NCBI GenBank assembly: GCA_002900995.3 | Contig: CM035313.1 | Coordinates: forward strand, 3,348,001 to 3,412,000 | Length of the DNA: 64,000 bases | DNA from: Ganoderma boninense | Taxonomy: Eukaryota > Basidiomycota > Agaricomycetes > Polyporales > Polyporaceae | Direction of reading: 5' to 3' | Part shown: positions 22,829 through 34,270 of the stretch, piece by piece | Position numbering within the stretch: position 1 is the stretch's first letter | Layout: the number at the start of each line of letters is the position of its first letter | Made by a program: the position numbers and the translations under genes | The notes under the pieces: generated by a model | Databases searched by the model: none | Seen by the model: the letters and a program-made list of their open reading frames with translations, nothing else | Told to the model about the DNA's origin: nothing

Positions 22829-25375
22829 ATGTCGAAGCATACACTCTCACCAGCACCGCTACCCACCCCAAAGCGCCTTCACACCCTTCAAGCTGAGCGC
22901 ACGCCGCACGACCTCCAATCCCGGACTACATTCGACTCCCTGCTCTTCGACGAACTGATCCTCGTCATTTTCTCCTACCTATCCTACGCCGACCTATGCG
23001 CCATCCAATCCATAAACCGGAACTGGTCGCGTCTGTCGCTCGACAACCAGGTACATTCATACGATCCACGAGTATCGTCGGACACTGGACATTGAACGCA
23101 CCTTGCGAACGCAGCTGTGGAAGTCCCTGTATATCAGCGAATACGGCCGATTGCGCCTGCGAGGCGCTAGAGGCTTCATAGGCAGAGGGGATGGGAGGGA
23201 GGTCAAGCCTTTGCCTGGGAGGGCGAAGCTGGAGGATGTGAGGGACTGGAAGTGGATGTTCCGCATCAGCTCAAATTGGCGAACGGGTGAGTCCCTATGC
23301 GATTTCTTGTGGAGAAAATGCAGCTATTTCCCTCGTCATATTGCCTGGCCCTGCCTGTGCTCTCGTGGGTCAGTACTCGTGCGGTCACAGGTTCAGGGTC
23401 AGCTAATTGCTTGCCATGGGGACGCGAGGTTCAGACGTGTATGCACCACACGTAAGGGCTTCACAATTTCGATTTTGTCACCAGAGGTCTCTGATCGAGG
23501 TCCAATGGGCCTCAGACCACATGCACGGCCCTTCTGACCAGATCTCAATGGACGTCCTCAATGCGCTCCTGAAAATACTGTGTCAAAGACATTGAAAGCC
23601 AAATTGCGGTCTCCAACGCGGGCTTCTCTGAGAAAAAAGCGTCTGCAACGTTACCCCTCCCTGGGGAGACGTCAGGGTTCCCTGACATCCTGGATCAAAG
23701 TCTCAGTTCGCTTCAAGCTGTATGAAAGGCTCTAAGTCAACGGCTGCCTTAGAGCCTGATCCTGCTGAAGGTTCTTGAGGTCGCTTCTCGAGACATTCAA
23801 GGTCGTCCAGGTCGTCCAGGGGCGCTCAGCAAGATGAAAAGTTGCTGATGGCCAGTGGCATACCGTCTCCTGCATTACACTGCAGTGTTCAAGACTGCAG
23901 CTCTTCCAGAAAGTTCGGCGGAAGAGAATGTACATCCGTAAATGCGCTCTGAGGCAAGGAGAGAGTGGGGTGTATTGATGGAGTCCGGAGGACATCTCTC
24001 GTGGGGAAGTCCACCGGACTTCAGCGCGGAGGTCTCCGAAATCTGGTCGAAATGGATGTTGGCTCATGCACACGCTACCACAGGTCGCTGCTCTGTGGAG
24101 CAATTTGACATTGGACCTTCACCGAATTCGGATTGCGCTGGAACTGGGGTCGACGAGACACATCTCCTCTTCGCTGGAAACATTGTTGTCGCTGCTTCCT
24201 CAAGAGCCAGTCCCATCCCTTCCCTTATCCTCTTCTGTCCTGCACACACATCACACAAACTGGCGTGTCCTTCGAGCCGATCAAGCACTGCCAATATCAC
24301 CTCCCTCGCGCTGGACCAATCTCCACCCTCCGGACATCACGGACGACTTGCGTGTTTCCTGTCGACGGGCGAGTTCGCGCTGTTCTCCATAGACCATCAA
24401 TCTCCCTCTTCGTCAACACGAATGTTCACGTACGTCCCGTCTGGACGGAGTCCACGAACGACGCCTATCATTCACGCCGTCTACCACCACCCCCTCCTCG
24501 TGACACTCTCCCAGTCTTTCCACTTGTCCCTCTATGATGTCGGAGTGGACTCAGTCACGCACACACAAACGCTCTCGTCGTTTACCTCCTACCCTCCTAG
24601 CTCGCTTGTCCTCTCCACCCCTTCCGCGACCACGTACAAGCTCATTCTTGCCTATGCCATCCCGGTGTACCCCGCCCACTGGACCGTAGGCGCCACGGAA
24701 CTTATCATCTCAAGCACAGAGACGGATCGCATGGTAGTAACAAACACGCGCACGACACGCGCTATTGACATACCTCCCGGCTGGGTCGACGAGAGCAAGA
24801 TGCGCGCAGTGCGCGAACAGTGGGACCGGAAGGTCGCGCGCGTCGCCGACACGCAGACGGATGGCAAATGGGTCGTCCTCGCCCCAGGACAGAACCTTCC
24901 CCTCCTCGACGCTGATATGCCCGGCGTAACCGCACCCAGTTCCTCCTCATCGACGTCGTCCAGCTCGTCCTCCTCACCAGCTTCGTCGCCTACGCCACCA
25001 ACGTATGTGTCGTCGAGCATGCACAGCGCGTCGGGACTCCAGCTGTACCGGCTGCATCTCCCTGCGTCGCCGTCAAGCTCCTCGTTGCCAAGGCTCGCGT
25101 TTGTGCGCACGCTCCACGGCCAGATTGGACCTGTATCGACTCTTGCGCTCTCCGATGGGCGCTGCGTCAGCCTCGGGGTGAATGGCAGCATATGGGTATG
25201 GGACCTCGAGGCGGGCACGGGCACCGAGGTCAGCACTGGGGTCGGTGAGGCGGATTTGTGGGAGGGGGTGCGGCTGCGGTTGGCGAGCGGTACGAGGGGC
25301 GCGGTCGTGTTTGACGACAGACGGATCGTCAGCGCGTGTGGGGCCGGGGTGGAGGTTTGGCGGTTCGATATCTGA
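22829..25375 (+). CDS. F-box protein with WD-like repeats
   Basis: Likely substrate receptor of an SCF ubiquitin ligase. An F-box lies around residues 35-75 (FDSLLFDELILVIFSYLSYA, then DLCAIQSINRNWSRL). Exon 2 gives LWKSLYISEYGRLRLRG and WKWMFRISSNWRTG. After a 797-nt intron (23287-24083) the frame resumes as GRCSVEQFDIG and continues to the stop. The C-terminal part is a degenerate beta-propeller with VFDD- and WDLEAG-type blades (ISSLGVNGSIWVWDLEAG-like segment near 25170-25210) and a Ser-rich insert near 24940-24990. Intron 1 is 64 nt. The long second intron carries repeat-like sequence. Unlike the F-box family at 36-64 kb, this one looks single copy. Confidence 0.82.
23661..23830. repeat. 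Repeat-like block in long intron (shared with 31420-31520)
   Basis: Starts with CTGGGGAGAC and ends with GGTCGTCCAGGGGCGCT. Related motifs (CTGGGGAGAC, GGTCGTCCAGGAGCGCT) occur in the same order in the 215-nt last intron of the WD40 gene. A tandem GTCGTCCAG copy is at 23802-23819. Terminal repeats were not resolved, so the element type is unknown. Confidence 0.4.
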
Positions 25376-25956
25376 GCGCCACGTCGGTGTATGTGGTAGT
25401 GTTATATTCTTATCTTGCTTTGCAGCTGTATCTGAGTTGGGTTGCTGTATTCTAGACATTGACACCTTGCTCTGTCGCCTAACGCCGGCCCCACTCCATG
25501 AAAGGCATCGTGTAGCCTGAAGGAGGTGAAGATGGGAAGAGAGGCAATGCATAGCCTGCACTGCCTTGCCTGCTTCTCGCCACGGCGCTGCTTGCTGCAG
25601 GTTGTACGGCGGTACGTCTATTGGGTCCAGCTTCCATGGTGGAAACCAACGTGACTATTTTCTCATGTATAGAAGGTACGTGGATGGCATGTCTTCTACG
25701 TACTTCAGGTGAATATGAGGTACTTCGCTAGCGACATCTCAGGCTTCTGGGTATCTCCGTGAGGGCGCGCTCATCACTTCGTCATGTCTTCCATGTCAAG
25801 ACCAGTGCTGCCTGTCAAGCCTGCAAACTTTCCCATCGTTATATTCTATAAAGCGGTAGAAAGCGGCCACTTATAAGTAAGCCCCAGGAGACTCCGGTTT
25901 CGAGCCGGATTCTCGTTACTCCGACCTGAGATCCATCGTCACAACCTTGAAACACC
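25376..25956. other. Intergenic
   Basis: 3' flank of the F-box/WD gene and promoter of the DUF6535 gene. No gene supported. Confidence 0.5.
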
Positions 25957-28861
25957 ATGCCGCTGCGTTCACAAGCCAGAGTACGTTTCCCTTGTGCATC
26001 ATCTTTGGTCTTACAGCTGATTGTAATCGTGGTGTCGTATCGCACAGTCCCCATGGAATCCAGCTGTGGCTAACTGGATCTCAACAGCAGAGCAGCGAGA
26101 GGATGCATCTAAGTTCTGTGCCAGCGCTATCGAGCGCCACTACGAAGAGCGGCTCAAGAGATGGAACGCCGAACTCGATATGTTACTGGTCTTCGTACGC
26201 GGTTGTCTTTCGCCGTCACCCAGTTGACTGACGTGTTCTGTATACGCCTGTTTTAGGCCGGTCTCTTTTCCACCGCGCTAACAGCGTTCATCGTGCAGTC
26301 ATATCCTCTTTTGCAGCCCGACAACACGGATACGATGGTGCTTGCTTTAGCCCAGATCTCGAGCCAGCTACATGGTTTCTCTATTTCCCCTGAATCCGGC
26401 AATTCTACCGAACGTGCGGTCTTTTCTGCGCAGGATGCGTCGTTCACTGCCCCCGGATATGCGATTTGGGTTAACGGCCTTTGGTTCTCGTCCCTGATTT
26501 GCACCCTTTCCGCATCCTCCATCGCCGTCCTAGTGAAGCAATGGCTCCATCAGTACAGTCAGAGCTTGTCCGGAACATCCCCAGACGTTGCGCGCCTCAG
26601 ACAATACCGCTACGATAGCCTGCACAAGTGGCATGTCCCGGAAATCATCGCCGCGCTTCCCATCCTACTGCAGCTCGCGCTCGCGCTCTTTCTTGCAGGG
26701 CTGATCGTCCTCCTGTGGCAGCTGCATCCGTCTGTTGCCATCTCGGCCACCATCCTCAGCGGCCTCCTAATCGTTTTCGCTTCCGCAACGACGCTGCTCC
26801 CCATCTTCTACACCGATTGCTGTTACCAGTCCCCGCAAGCGCTCGTGTTCTTCCTTCTCGCACAAGGGCTCGCGCACTGCTTGTCAGGGGCAATCCGCGT
26901 CGTCGAGCGGCGCGCACAAGAGGCGGCGCTGGAGGTGTCGTCCTGGACGTCGCGGAAGTACATCGCGCTGGCGCGGATTCGCGACGCCGCGTGCTGGGCG
27001 CTGCGACGCCTCGGCGCAGTCGGCACGTTCAAGAGCTGGCACGCGCGCGAGAAGCCAGACGCAGAGGCACGGCACGACGAGCTCGCGCAGTCGCTCGCGC
27101 TCACGGCCTACTACATCACGCTCGACGCCTCGATGCTCAACACGACCGTGATCCCATGTCTGTCGGGCATGGACGAGCTCTCCGCACGATGTCGATCCGG
27201 TACGGCAACTTGCTGCGCGATGTCACTGCGCGGCTCCCCAGCCGCGATGGGAAGCTGTGGCGGCCCCTGGTGCCGTTCATTCTGGTCGTGCTTTCGCTCA
27301 TCACGAGGGAGCCGAGCAAGGGACTCGTGAGGAGGGTGCTCCTGGCGATGCCGCGGAGCGGCCAGCAGTCGGCAGCGAAGACGAAACTGGGCATGCTCTA
27401 CCTCCTTGCGATGTCGCAGCTGGTCGCGCGCCGTATCTCGACGCGCTCGGCGTTCCTGAACCTCTTGGTGTATCTGCAGGACGCGCGCATCGACACCGAG
27501 CGTAGCATCGCCCCCGCAATGGCCGTGCTCCCCGATGGTGAGTGAGAGGAGCTCAGCTTGCATGCGCATTTACGTTGCTGACTATGTCTTGATCGAATAC
27601 AGTCGAGGCGGTGTTCCCGAGAAAGCACGACGACCTGGAAGCCCTCGTCGACCTGGATAAGTTCGAGTCCGTCAGCTACTACCTCACTGGCGTAGAATAC
27701 ATCATCAAATACCTTCTTCGCCACCGGACCAAGCTGGAGCGGGACGGCTCTCCCGTCCCAAACCGCATCGAGGCTCTGCTGACGAGCTTCGGCTTCTTCC
27801 TGTGTTCCCCCTCGTGGAAGACGCAGAAATCCCGGCAGGGCGTCGTCCTCTGGGCCTTGCGGTACTCCCGGCTACCGCCGTTAGTCAAACAGATGACTGT
27901 GAAGAAACAGATTCCTGACACCTTAGGAGAGGGCTTGTTACACGCTCTGAAGGAGGCGGTTGTCGTGTTTGAGAGGGGATATCTGGGACCGAGCTCAGCA
28001 GTCGAACAGGTGGCCACACGAGGCGCACGTTTGGCGCTGTCCCTGATCAAAGGTGCGATGGAGGATGTCGAACCTTCGCAACGTGCCGCCGCCGAAGGGA
28101 TCCCGACTTCAGTATGCAGACACGGTAAGTCTGCCATCGCAACAGGGGTAGCTCAGCACCGTTGACGTTCCTTCTATAGCAACTCCATCGGAAACACAGG
28201 ACTCCACTCTCGTTGAAGGTTCCGGATGCCTTGCTGTGAAGGATCATATAACAATCGAAGGATCTCCAGCGGCGTCAGGACTACGCCTCTCTATACCGGA
28301 GATCCATATTACGCCTCCAAGTATCGACTCCTCGTGCGACGATGACCAGTTCGAGGCAACAACGCCTTGGTTGGATTCTCTCCTGGACTTTATTGATCCG
28401 GGTCAGTTTACTCATCGCCCCCGTCCACGTCCCCATCGCACGTCTAAAATCTACTACAGATTTCTCCTTCATGGACGAAGAGCCCTTCCCTGTGGACCAC
28501 GTCGAACACGTTATAAAGGATATCTCTCTCCCCGACCCCGAGATTCTACGATGGCGTACTGGTGCAGCCCCCAGGTCCGACAGGAGAAAACGAAGCGATA
28601 GTACTGGCAGATTAACGGCGACAAGCCAGCACATTATTCGGGTTCGTGCGGCTAGTGAGTAGAAAGACTGATCATTTTGAAGGTCGAGCTGACGTCTCCT
28701 GTCACATAGGTCGCGGGCTTGCGTTGCCGGCACGCAAACCGCCGCCGCAGAAAAGCCCTCCAATGGCCCCTCGGCCTCTGGGAAGCAATCCCGGCATGGA
28801 GATGGACATAGTGGAACAGTGGCAACATTCCTTCACAGAGGGGTCGCCGGACATGCATTGA
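25957..28861 (+). CDS. DUF6535-type multi-pass membrane protein, possible frameshift
   Basis: Function unknown; the family is common in Agaricomycetes. Exons 1-2 give MPLRSQARSPWNP and RWNAELDMLLVF; exon 3 continues AGLFSTALTAFIVQSYPLLQ, the DUF6535 hallmark. About four hydrophobic segments follow (WVNGLWFSSLICTLSASSIA; PILLQLALALFLAGLIVLLW; ATILSGLLIVFASATTLLPI). The frame then changes between about 27150 and 27189: the upstream frame reads TTVIPCLSGMDEL and the downstream frame reads MSIRYGNLLRDVTARLPSRD. No good GT-AG intron explains this; a weak GTCGGG donor at 27162 with acceptor at 27241 would fit the phase but drops coding-like sequence. Later exons join cleanly (PD-VEAVFPRKHDD, CRH-ATPSETQDS, to the stop at 28861). 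It may be a pseudogene or carry a sequence error. Its 3' end is 69 bases from the convergent dehalogenase gene. Confidence 0.75.
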
Positions 28862-28929
28862 TGTCGTGTCCGACCCAACAATGACCAAAAGCACAAGTCC
28901 TCCGTACCAGTAGCGCAATTACATTTTGC

Positions 28930-29989
28930 TTATAGAAGAGCTGCCAGCTCCTCAATTGAGCCGACGACGACATCGACCTCTCCCCCTTCCGCCTTGCTCT
29001 TCACGCTCTCCCTATCTTCCAAGTCCTCTGTGACCCTCGGTATGTAGACTGTCTTCATTCCAGCATGCTTCGCAGCTGCCTGGAGGTCCCACAGATGGGC
29101 GGCAACCATCGCGCACTTCTCTCCGGGGAGATTGAGATGGCGCAGCGCACCGAGGTACACATCGGCGTTTCTGCGGATTGAATAAGAACGCATGAGGAGG
29201 ATGATCAATGTTTACATTTCTGACATGAGGTCAACGTAAGTCTACTTACGGTTTGCAAGTTTCGAAGAATTCGACTGAGAAAACTGCGTCCCATGGCAAG
29301 TCACCATTCTTGGCCTTCATGCACACCCTCTTGAGTCACGACGGCACACGCAGTCCTCTCCAGACGTAGCTACTTACCAAATCGACCAGGAAACGAAGGT
29401 TTCCGTTAGACAGCGCTACCACTATTGCCTTTTTCTTCAATGCATACAGTCCCTTCGTAGCATCCGGCCATCCTACTCCAGATTATATCACAAGCGATGA
29501 GCAACGAGGCGTGCAAACAGACCTTGGGCCTTGTGCCAAGACATGACGAGCTCGTGTCTCTTCGCGTCGTCCCAGTGACTTGCAAGGTGCTTCCATCGAG
29601 GAGATTTGAGCACAGCGTCCAGGGTCTGTCGATGTATGACGTCCATGTTGGTGGCCCCCCCTCCACCCCCCGCGACGCGATAGCTGTGCGCATGCTAGGA
29701 TCTCGTCCTCGGGCCCACCATAAGCTGGCTAAGTGCTCACCTATATTCAAAGAATGCTACCCGCCACTCATACGCGAAGGCGCTCCAATCTACAGGTAGA
29801 GGGAGGATTAGCATTCATCATGCATGCATCGGTTCAAGCTTGTGAACTGGTGTTCAAACCTTCGTGTATCCCTTCAGGCGCGGCGGCCGCTAGCTGCTTG
29901 GTGATGTTTCCATGCCAGTCGACCACTGTACCGAATACGTCGAACACGTAGGCTTCAACGCCTTTCAAAGCTTCTGTTCGGCTTGTCAT
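28930..29989 (-). CDS. HAD-superfamily hydrolase, 2-haloacid dehalogenase type
   Basis: Predicted hydrolase with the Asp-nucleophile HAD fold. The start at 29989 gives MTSRTEALKGVEAYVFDVFG; the catalytic Asp is in FDVFGTVVDW (motif I). Motif II is VVALSNGNLRF, the motif III Lys is in FFETCKPNADVYLGAL, and motif IV is MVAAHLWDLQAAAKHAGM. These match the type II haloacid dehalogenase group; the true substrate may differ. About six exons. The region around 29640-29760 holds a short exon (WRVAFFEYR) and a Gly-rich stretch. It is divergent from the WD40 gene (357 bases between starts) and convergent with the DUF6535 gene. Confidence 0.85.
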
Positions 29990-30345
29990 TCTTGAGGGTC
30001 AGAGAGAGGTGGGTGTACAGTAATCTGTGTCTCCTGAGGGAGGATATGTATAGATTCTCATGAGTAGGCTGAGTCATGACTTGCTCACGAGGTCGGGCAT
30101 CCCCTCGGTCAGCATAAGTGAGTTGTTTTGCTCAGACATTCTCCTTGTGGTATTTCTGAGTTAGAGTAAGAAATAGTATCGGATGGAGATGCGAGTTTGC
30201 CGAAATGTTGTCGACGACGATGTGGTTGAAGCGCAAACGACGGTTGATACCATAAACGGAACATGTGTGCGTAGGCGCCCACTACAGGCGAAATGTGTCA
30301 TCGCTGGTTGCGCTCGCACCTCTTCCTCGACCTCCACATTCCATC
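29990..30345. promoter_or_regulatory. Divergent promoter, dehalogenase and WD40 genes
   Basis: 357 bases between the two starts, so regulatory sequence must be shared. No clear TATA box for the + strand gene; a weak TATA-like stretch (TATGTATAG) lies near 30047. Confidence 0.4.
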
Positions 30346-31730
30346 ATGGCACCCTCTCGTGGGCCTGCACCCACTCCTCGCACGCTTCATAAAACTCTCT
30401 CTAATCATAAAGGCCCTGTGCATGTTGCACGATATGCGAAGGGTACCGCCAAGTATGTGCTTTCCGGCGGACAAGACCGCACAATCCGACTATGGAATCC
30501 GGACCTGGGCACCGAGATCAAATCCTACTCCGCGCACGGATACGAAGTCCTTTCGGTCACAGTGTGCGTTCTTCTTGTTCTGCATTTTGACTTGGATGTG
30601 ATTAGCTCACGAAAAGCACAGGGCGCACGACAACAGTCGGTTCGCGTCGTCTGGCGGCGACCGGCAGGTCTTCTTGTGGGACGTGATGACCGGTCAGACT
30701 ATACGGAGGATATCAGGACATATGGGAAAGATATTTGCGGTGGAATTCAACGAGGATGCGACGGTGCTTGCTAGTGGTGAGCCCCCTTCTTTGCTAGACA
30801 CGAAGCGAGGGCCTGAGAGGCTCAGACCATTCGAGGATCGTACGACTCGACCGTTAGGTTGTGGGACATGAGGTACGTTTCCACGCTCACAGAACCTCAT
30901 TCATGATCATCCATAATTCCACATGCGTAGGTCCCAGAACCGTGCGCCCATTCAGATACTGGAAGATGCGCGCGACGCGGTCCAAGCCCTCCATGTAGGC
31001 AGGTCGTACATCTGCACCGGGTCTGTGGACGGCCATGTCCGGACCTATGATCTGCGAATGGGAGAGCTTCGCAGCGACTTCATTGGTGGTACGTCCCTTC
31101 GTTGCATGCTTGCGCTCGAGCAATCCTCCCAACCCGAGCCCCTTCGCCAGCTCCTGTGACCGCCGTCGTCCCTTCGCAAGATAACCAGACCTATCTTGCC
31201 ACGACGCTCGATGCACATATTCGCCTCATGGACATGTCCACGGGCAAGATGCTGAACGACTTCAAGGGCCACGCGAGCGCGTCGTACCGGATTCGGGCAT
31301 GCTTCGGGCATGGAGAGGCGAGTGTTGTGTGCGGGGATGAAGACGGGAAGGTGTGGGCGTGGGATCTTGTAGACGTGCGTTTCTCCTTTCGCTTAGGGTC
31401 ATCAGCAGAATGCCGTTTTCTGGGGAGACCCTGAGATTCCTTGGCGCCCTGCGGCTCCCTTCTATGAGCCCAAGGCTTCGGAGGCAGCTTCCCCAGGCAA
31501 TCTGGGTCGTCCAGGAGCGCTTTTGCTGGTGATCCTTTGCCGTTGCGTCGGATCGTTTGGCTGATACGAGAATGCGTGCGACTGTGTAGGCGGCGCCACT
31601 ACAGCCCAATCCTCCCCCGAAGGTGCACGACAAGGTGATCACTTGGGTTGAACACCACCCGATCGAAGCTGGAGAGCTTGTCACTGCGAGTGCGGATGGG
31701 ATGGTGAAGGTGTGGCGGAGCCAGTCCTAA
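30346..31730 (+). CDS. WD40-repeat protein, MORG1/WDR83 type
   Basis: Seven-bladed WD40 scaffold; in animals the family organises ERK signalling and is found in spliceosomes. Fungal function is not established here. The start gives MAPSRGPAPTPRTLHKTLSN. Blades include YVLSGGQDRTIRLWNP, FASSGGDRQVFLWDV, GSYDSTVRLWDMR, ICTGSVDGHVRTYDLRMGEL and VVCGDEDGKVWAWDLVD, ending VTASADGMVKVWRSQS. GYEVLSV and the SVDGHVRTYDLRMG stretch match the MORG1 subgroup. Six exons; the last intron (31375-31589, 215 nt) is long and carries a repeat-like block. The next gene starts only 167 bases downstream on the same strand. Confidence 0.88.
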
Positions 31731-31844
31731 TCAATTGCAACGTTTTCCCCAATAGGAGGACTATCGACGTAGCGATCCATGGCGTCATTGGGCATGTCAT
31801 GTTCTCCTCTTGACGCATTCGATGTATCCCGCGGGCCAGTGCAG

Positions 31845-31851
31845 ATATATA
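31845..31851 (+). promoter_or_regulatory. TATA box of aldo-keto reductase 1
   Basis: TATATA about 46-52 bases upstream of the ATG at 31897. This supports that start over an earlier in-frame ATG at 31810, which lies upstream of the box. Confidence 0.55.
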
Positions 31852-31896
31852 GCAGCTCCTCGCTGGTCTTCGCTCCCATCCTCTAACTCGCCCAAT

Positions 31897-33180
31897 ATGC
31901 TTTCCCTCGACTCCGTCGTGCAACTTCCCTCCCACAGCTCAGCCAGTGCTCGTAAGGCGGGCGCCGAAGCGGGAAACGGTTTGGGGTGCTCCATGCCTTG
32001 TGTTGGTCTCGGAGTCTACCAGAACGACGACGCTAAGCCTGCCGTCCTCGCCGCGCTGAAGAGCGGGTACAGGTGCGCATACATCTAGCATCCGCCGCTT
32101 TATGTTTCAGCTGACTCCGAGGGATGTTCTAGGCATGTCGATACCGCTAGGATGTACCAAAACGAGACGCAGGTGCGCGAGGCCGTGAAAGAGAGCGGCG
32201 TCCCTCGCGAGCACATCTTCATAAGTAGGTGCTTGTACTGGTAAGACCGCGTCTGGACTCAGCTCAACCACATGTATACATATGTGTAGCTTCGAAGGTG
32301 GATAGCAAGGAGCACGGTACCGATCTGACCCCGAAGGCGATCGATGATTCGCTGAAGAAGCTCGGTGGCGGTATGTACTCGCATCCATCACGTCTGAGGC
32401 GAGAGGCGCTGATTATATGCGCGTATCCTTAGGATATATTGACCTGATTCTGATCCACAGTCCGTTGTCGGGGAAAGAGAACAGACTGGAGGCGTGGCGG
32501 GCCTTCGTTGCAGCCAAGAACGAAGGGAAGGTGCATAACATCGGGGTGTCCAACTAGTACGCACGGCTCGCCCTCTTCCGACACTGGCCGCTGATGGCGT
32601 CGACTGCTCCAGCGGTGTCAAGCACATGGAGGAGATCAGAGCGGCGGGCCTCGAGCTGCCTGCCGTCAATCAGGTCGAGGTATAGCAGCCTTCCGACCGA
32701 GCGCGACTTCTATCTGACGCCAAGTAGATCCATCCGTTCTGCCAGCAGAGGGAGATTGTCGACTATTGCAAGAAACACGGCATAGTCGTGGAGGCGTACT
32801 CGCCGCTCGTGCGGGGTAATTGGGATGACACCGTATTGAACATCGGGAAGAAGGTACGATTGGTTCTGCCATCTTCAATACGTGTGCAGATGAGCTATGC
32901 GGGCTCATTTCGTTGTCTAGTATCACAAGGACCCTGCGCAGACCCTCATCCGCTGGTCTCTGCAGCACAAGTGAGTGCTCTCGTCCTGTGAGGATCATCG
33001 TGTGGGGCTCACGCTGCGCGCAGCTTCGTCCCGCTCCCGAAGTCCGCCAACCCGAAGCGCGTCGTCTCGAACGCGAACGTCTTCGACTTCGAGCTCAGCG
33101 CGCAGGACATGAGGACCCTTGACGCTCTCGACAGAGGGAAGGAGGGCGCCGTCGCCTGGAACCCTGTCGATGCGCCTTGA
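31897..33180 (+). CDS. Aldo-keto reductase 1
   Basis: NADPH-dependent carbonyl reductase of the AKR superfamily, cytosolic (TIM barrel). Exon order gives MPCVGLGVYQNDDAKPAVLA, HVDTARMYQNETQVREAVKE (catalytic Asp and Tyr), ITSKVDSKEHG (catalytic Lys), YIDLILIHSPLSGKENRLEA (catalytic His), GVSNYGVKHMEEIRAAGLEL and NQVEIHPFCQQREIVDYCKK. The C-terminal cofactor loop shows VPLPKSANPKRV and the end is VAWNPVDAP. The full tetrad is present. About eight exons. The start follows a TATA box. It is a tandem paralogue of the gene at 34271-35637, sharing intron positions such as the one splitting GVSNY. Substrate not predictable. Confidence 0.9.
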
Positions 33181-34270
33181 ACGAAGACGTTGAGCCGCTG
33201 GGACTGAGTGTGCTCATGATCTCATGAGGAACATATACGAGCGAATGTAAGAGCTACGCTCATAAATGGGGTATTGAATGAGTTCGACGGGCTGCTTCAT
33301 GCGCTGTCACCGGACGTCCTTGTGGGTCTGATGCTGGATTCGCAGCCTTTGGTCCCCGATCAGGCAACCTTAGATGTCACAGCCCGCCTCAGCCTGCAGC
33401 CGATTTCTCTCCGTCAGCGAACCGGGTTGGCTCTCAGCAATATTTCGAATCTGCGATGCTTCGTCAGGTCGGACTATGTCATATGTCCGACTCTAGCGGT
33501 GAGACTCCTCTTCGATCGCGACGATGTCATACCCAACAACTTTAACTTCGTCGCAGGGTGCCGAGGCCGTGCACATGTAACAGCACTTTCAAGAAGGCAC
33601 CATCGGCGATGGCGAAGATCTGTATATGTCAGAGGTTAATCCTGTTGGTAGCGTGCACCGAACGACTTCGCATGACCTTGAAGGCCGATTACATATGAGG
33701 ACACACTGAAAAGAAAAGTAGAGGACCGGTAAGCGGAGGCTGTGTTGCAAACGTTAACGTGGACACACAATATACTGTAGCTCTGTCTGACAGTGATTTT
33801 ACCTGCCACATTACATCGGGCGATCGATGGTTCGCGCCGAATTGACTCGACTCACACCGCGCTTGCACTGGCGGTCGGATTCGGAAGGCCGCGCGTTGAC
33901 CCGCATATGTAACTCTAACCCAATTCCTACTATTTACAGTCTGCGCGAACGCAATGATGTCGCCATCGGTTCTGCCCCCCCCCACTGCGAACCCGCGTCT
34001 TGCGTCGTCGTGTCGTCGCCCAACGGTGAGTCAGCAGCGACTGACGAGCCTGGATCGGTATTGGACAGGACTGCCCCCAATCCTCCGCCTCTCTACCGAG
34101 CACTCTGAACTCAGCGCGCAGCAGGGGGCGCGAGTGAACTTTTTTTCGTTTACATATAAGGGCAGGCCCCGCATCGGAAGCGGCAACCATACTTAGTCCT
34201 CCTCCTTCAGTGCCCTCCCCCCCGTTAAGATCTGAAGCCATCGAGCTCGAGCATAACAATAACAATCGGG
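33181..34270. other. Intergenic between tandem aldo-keto reductases
   Basis: No supported gene. A TATA-like TATAAG at 34155-34160 precedes the second reductase by about 111 bases. Confidence 0.5.

Noticed and set aside
33274..33639. Open frame between the aldo-keto reductases
   Set aside because: No similarity to the neighbouring reductases and no recognisable motif.
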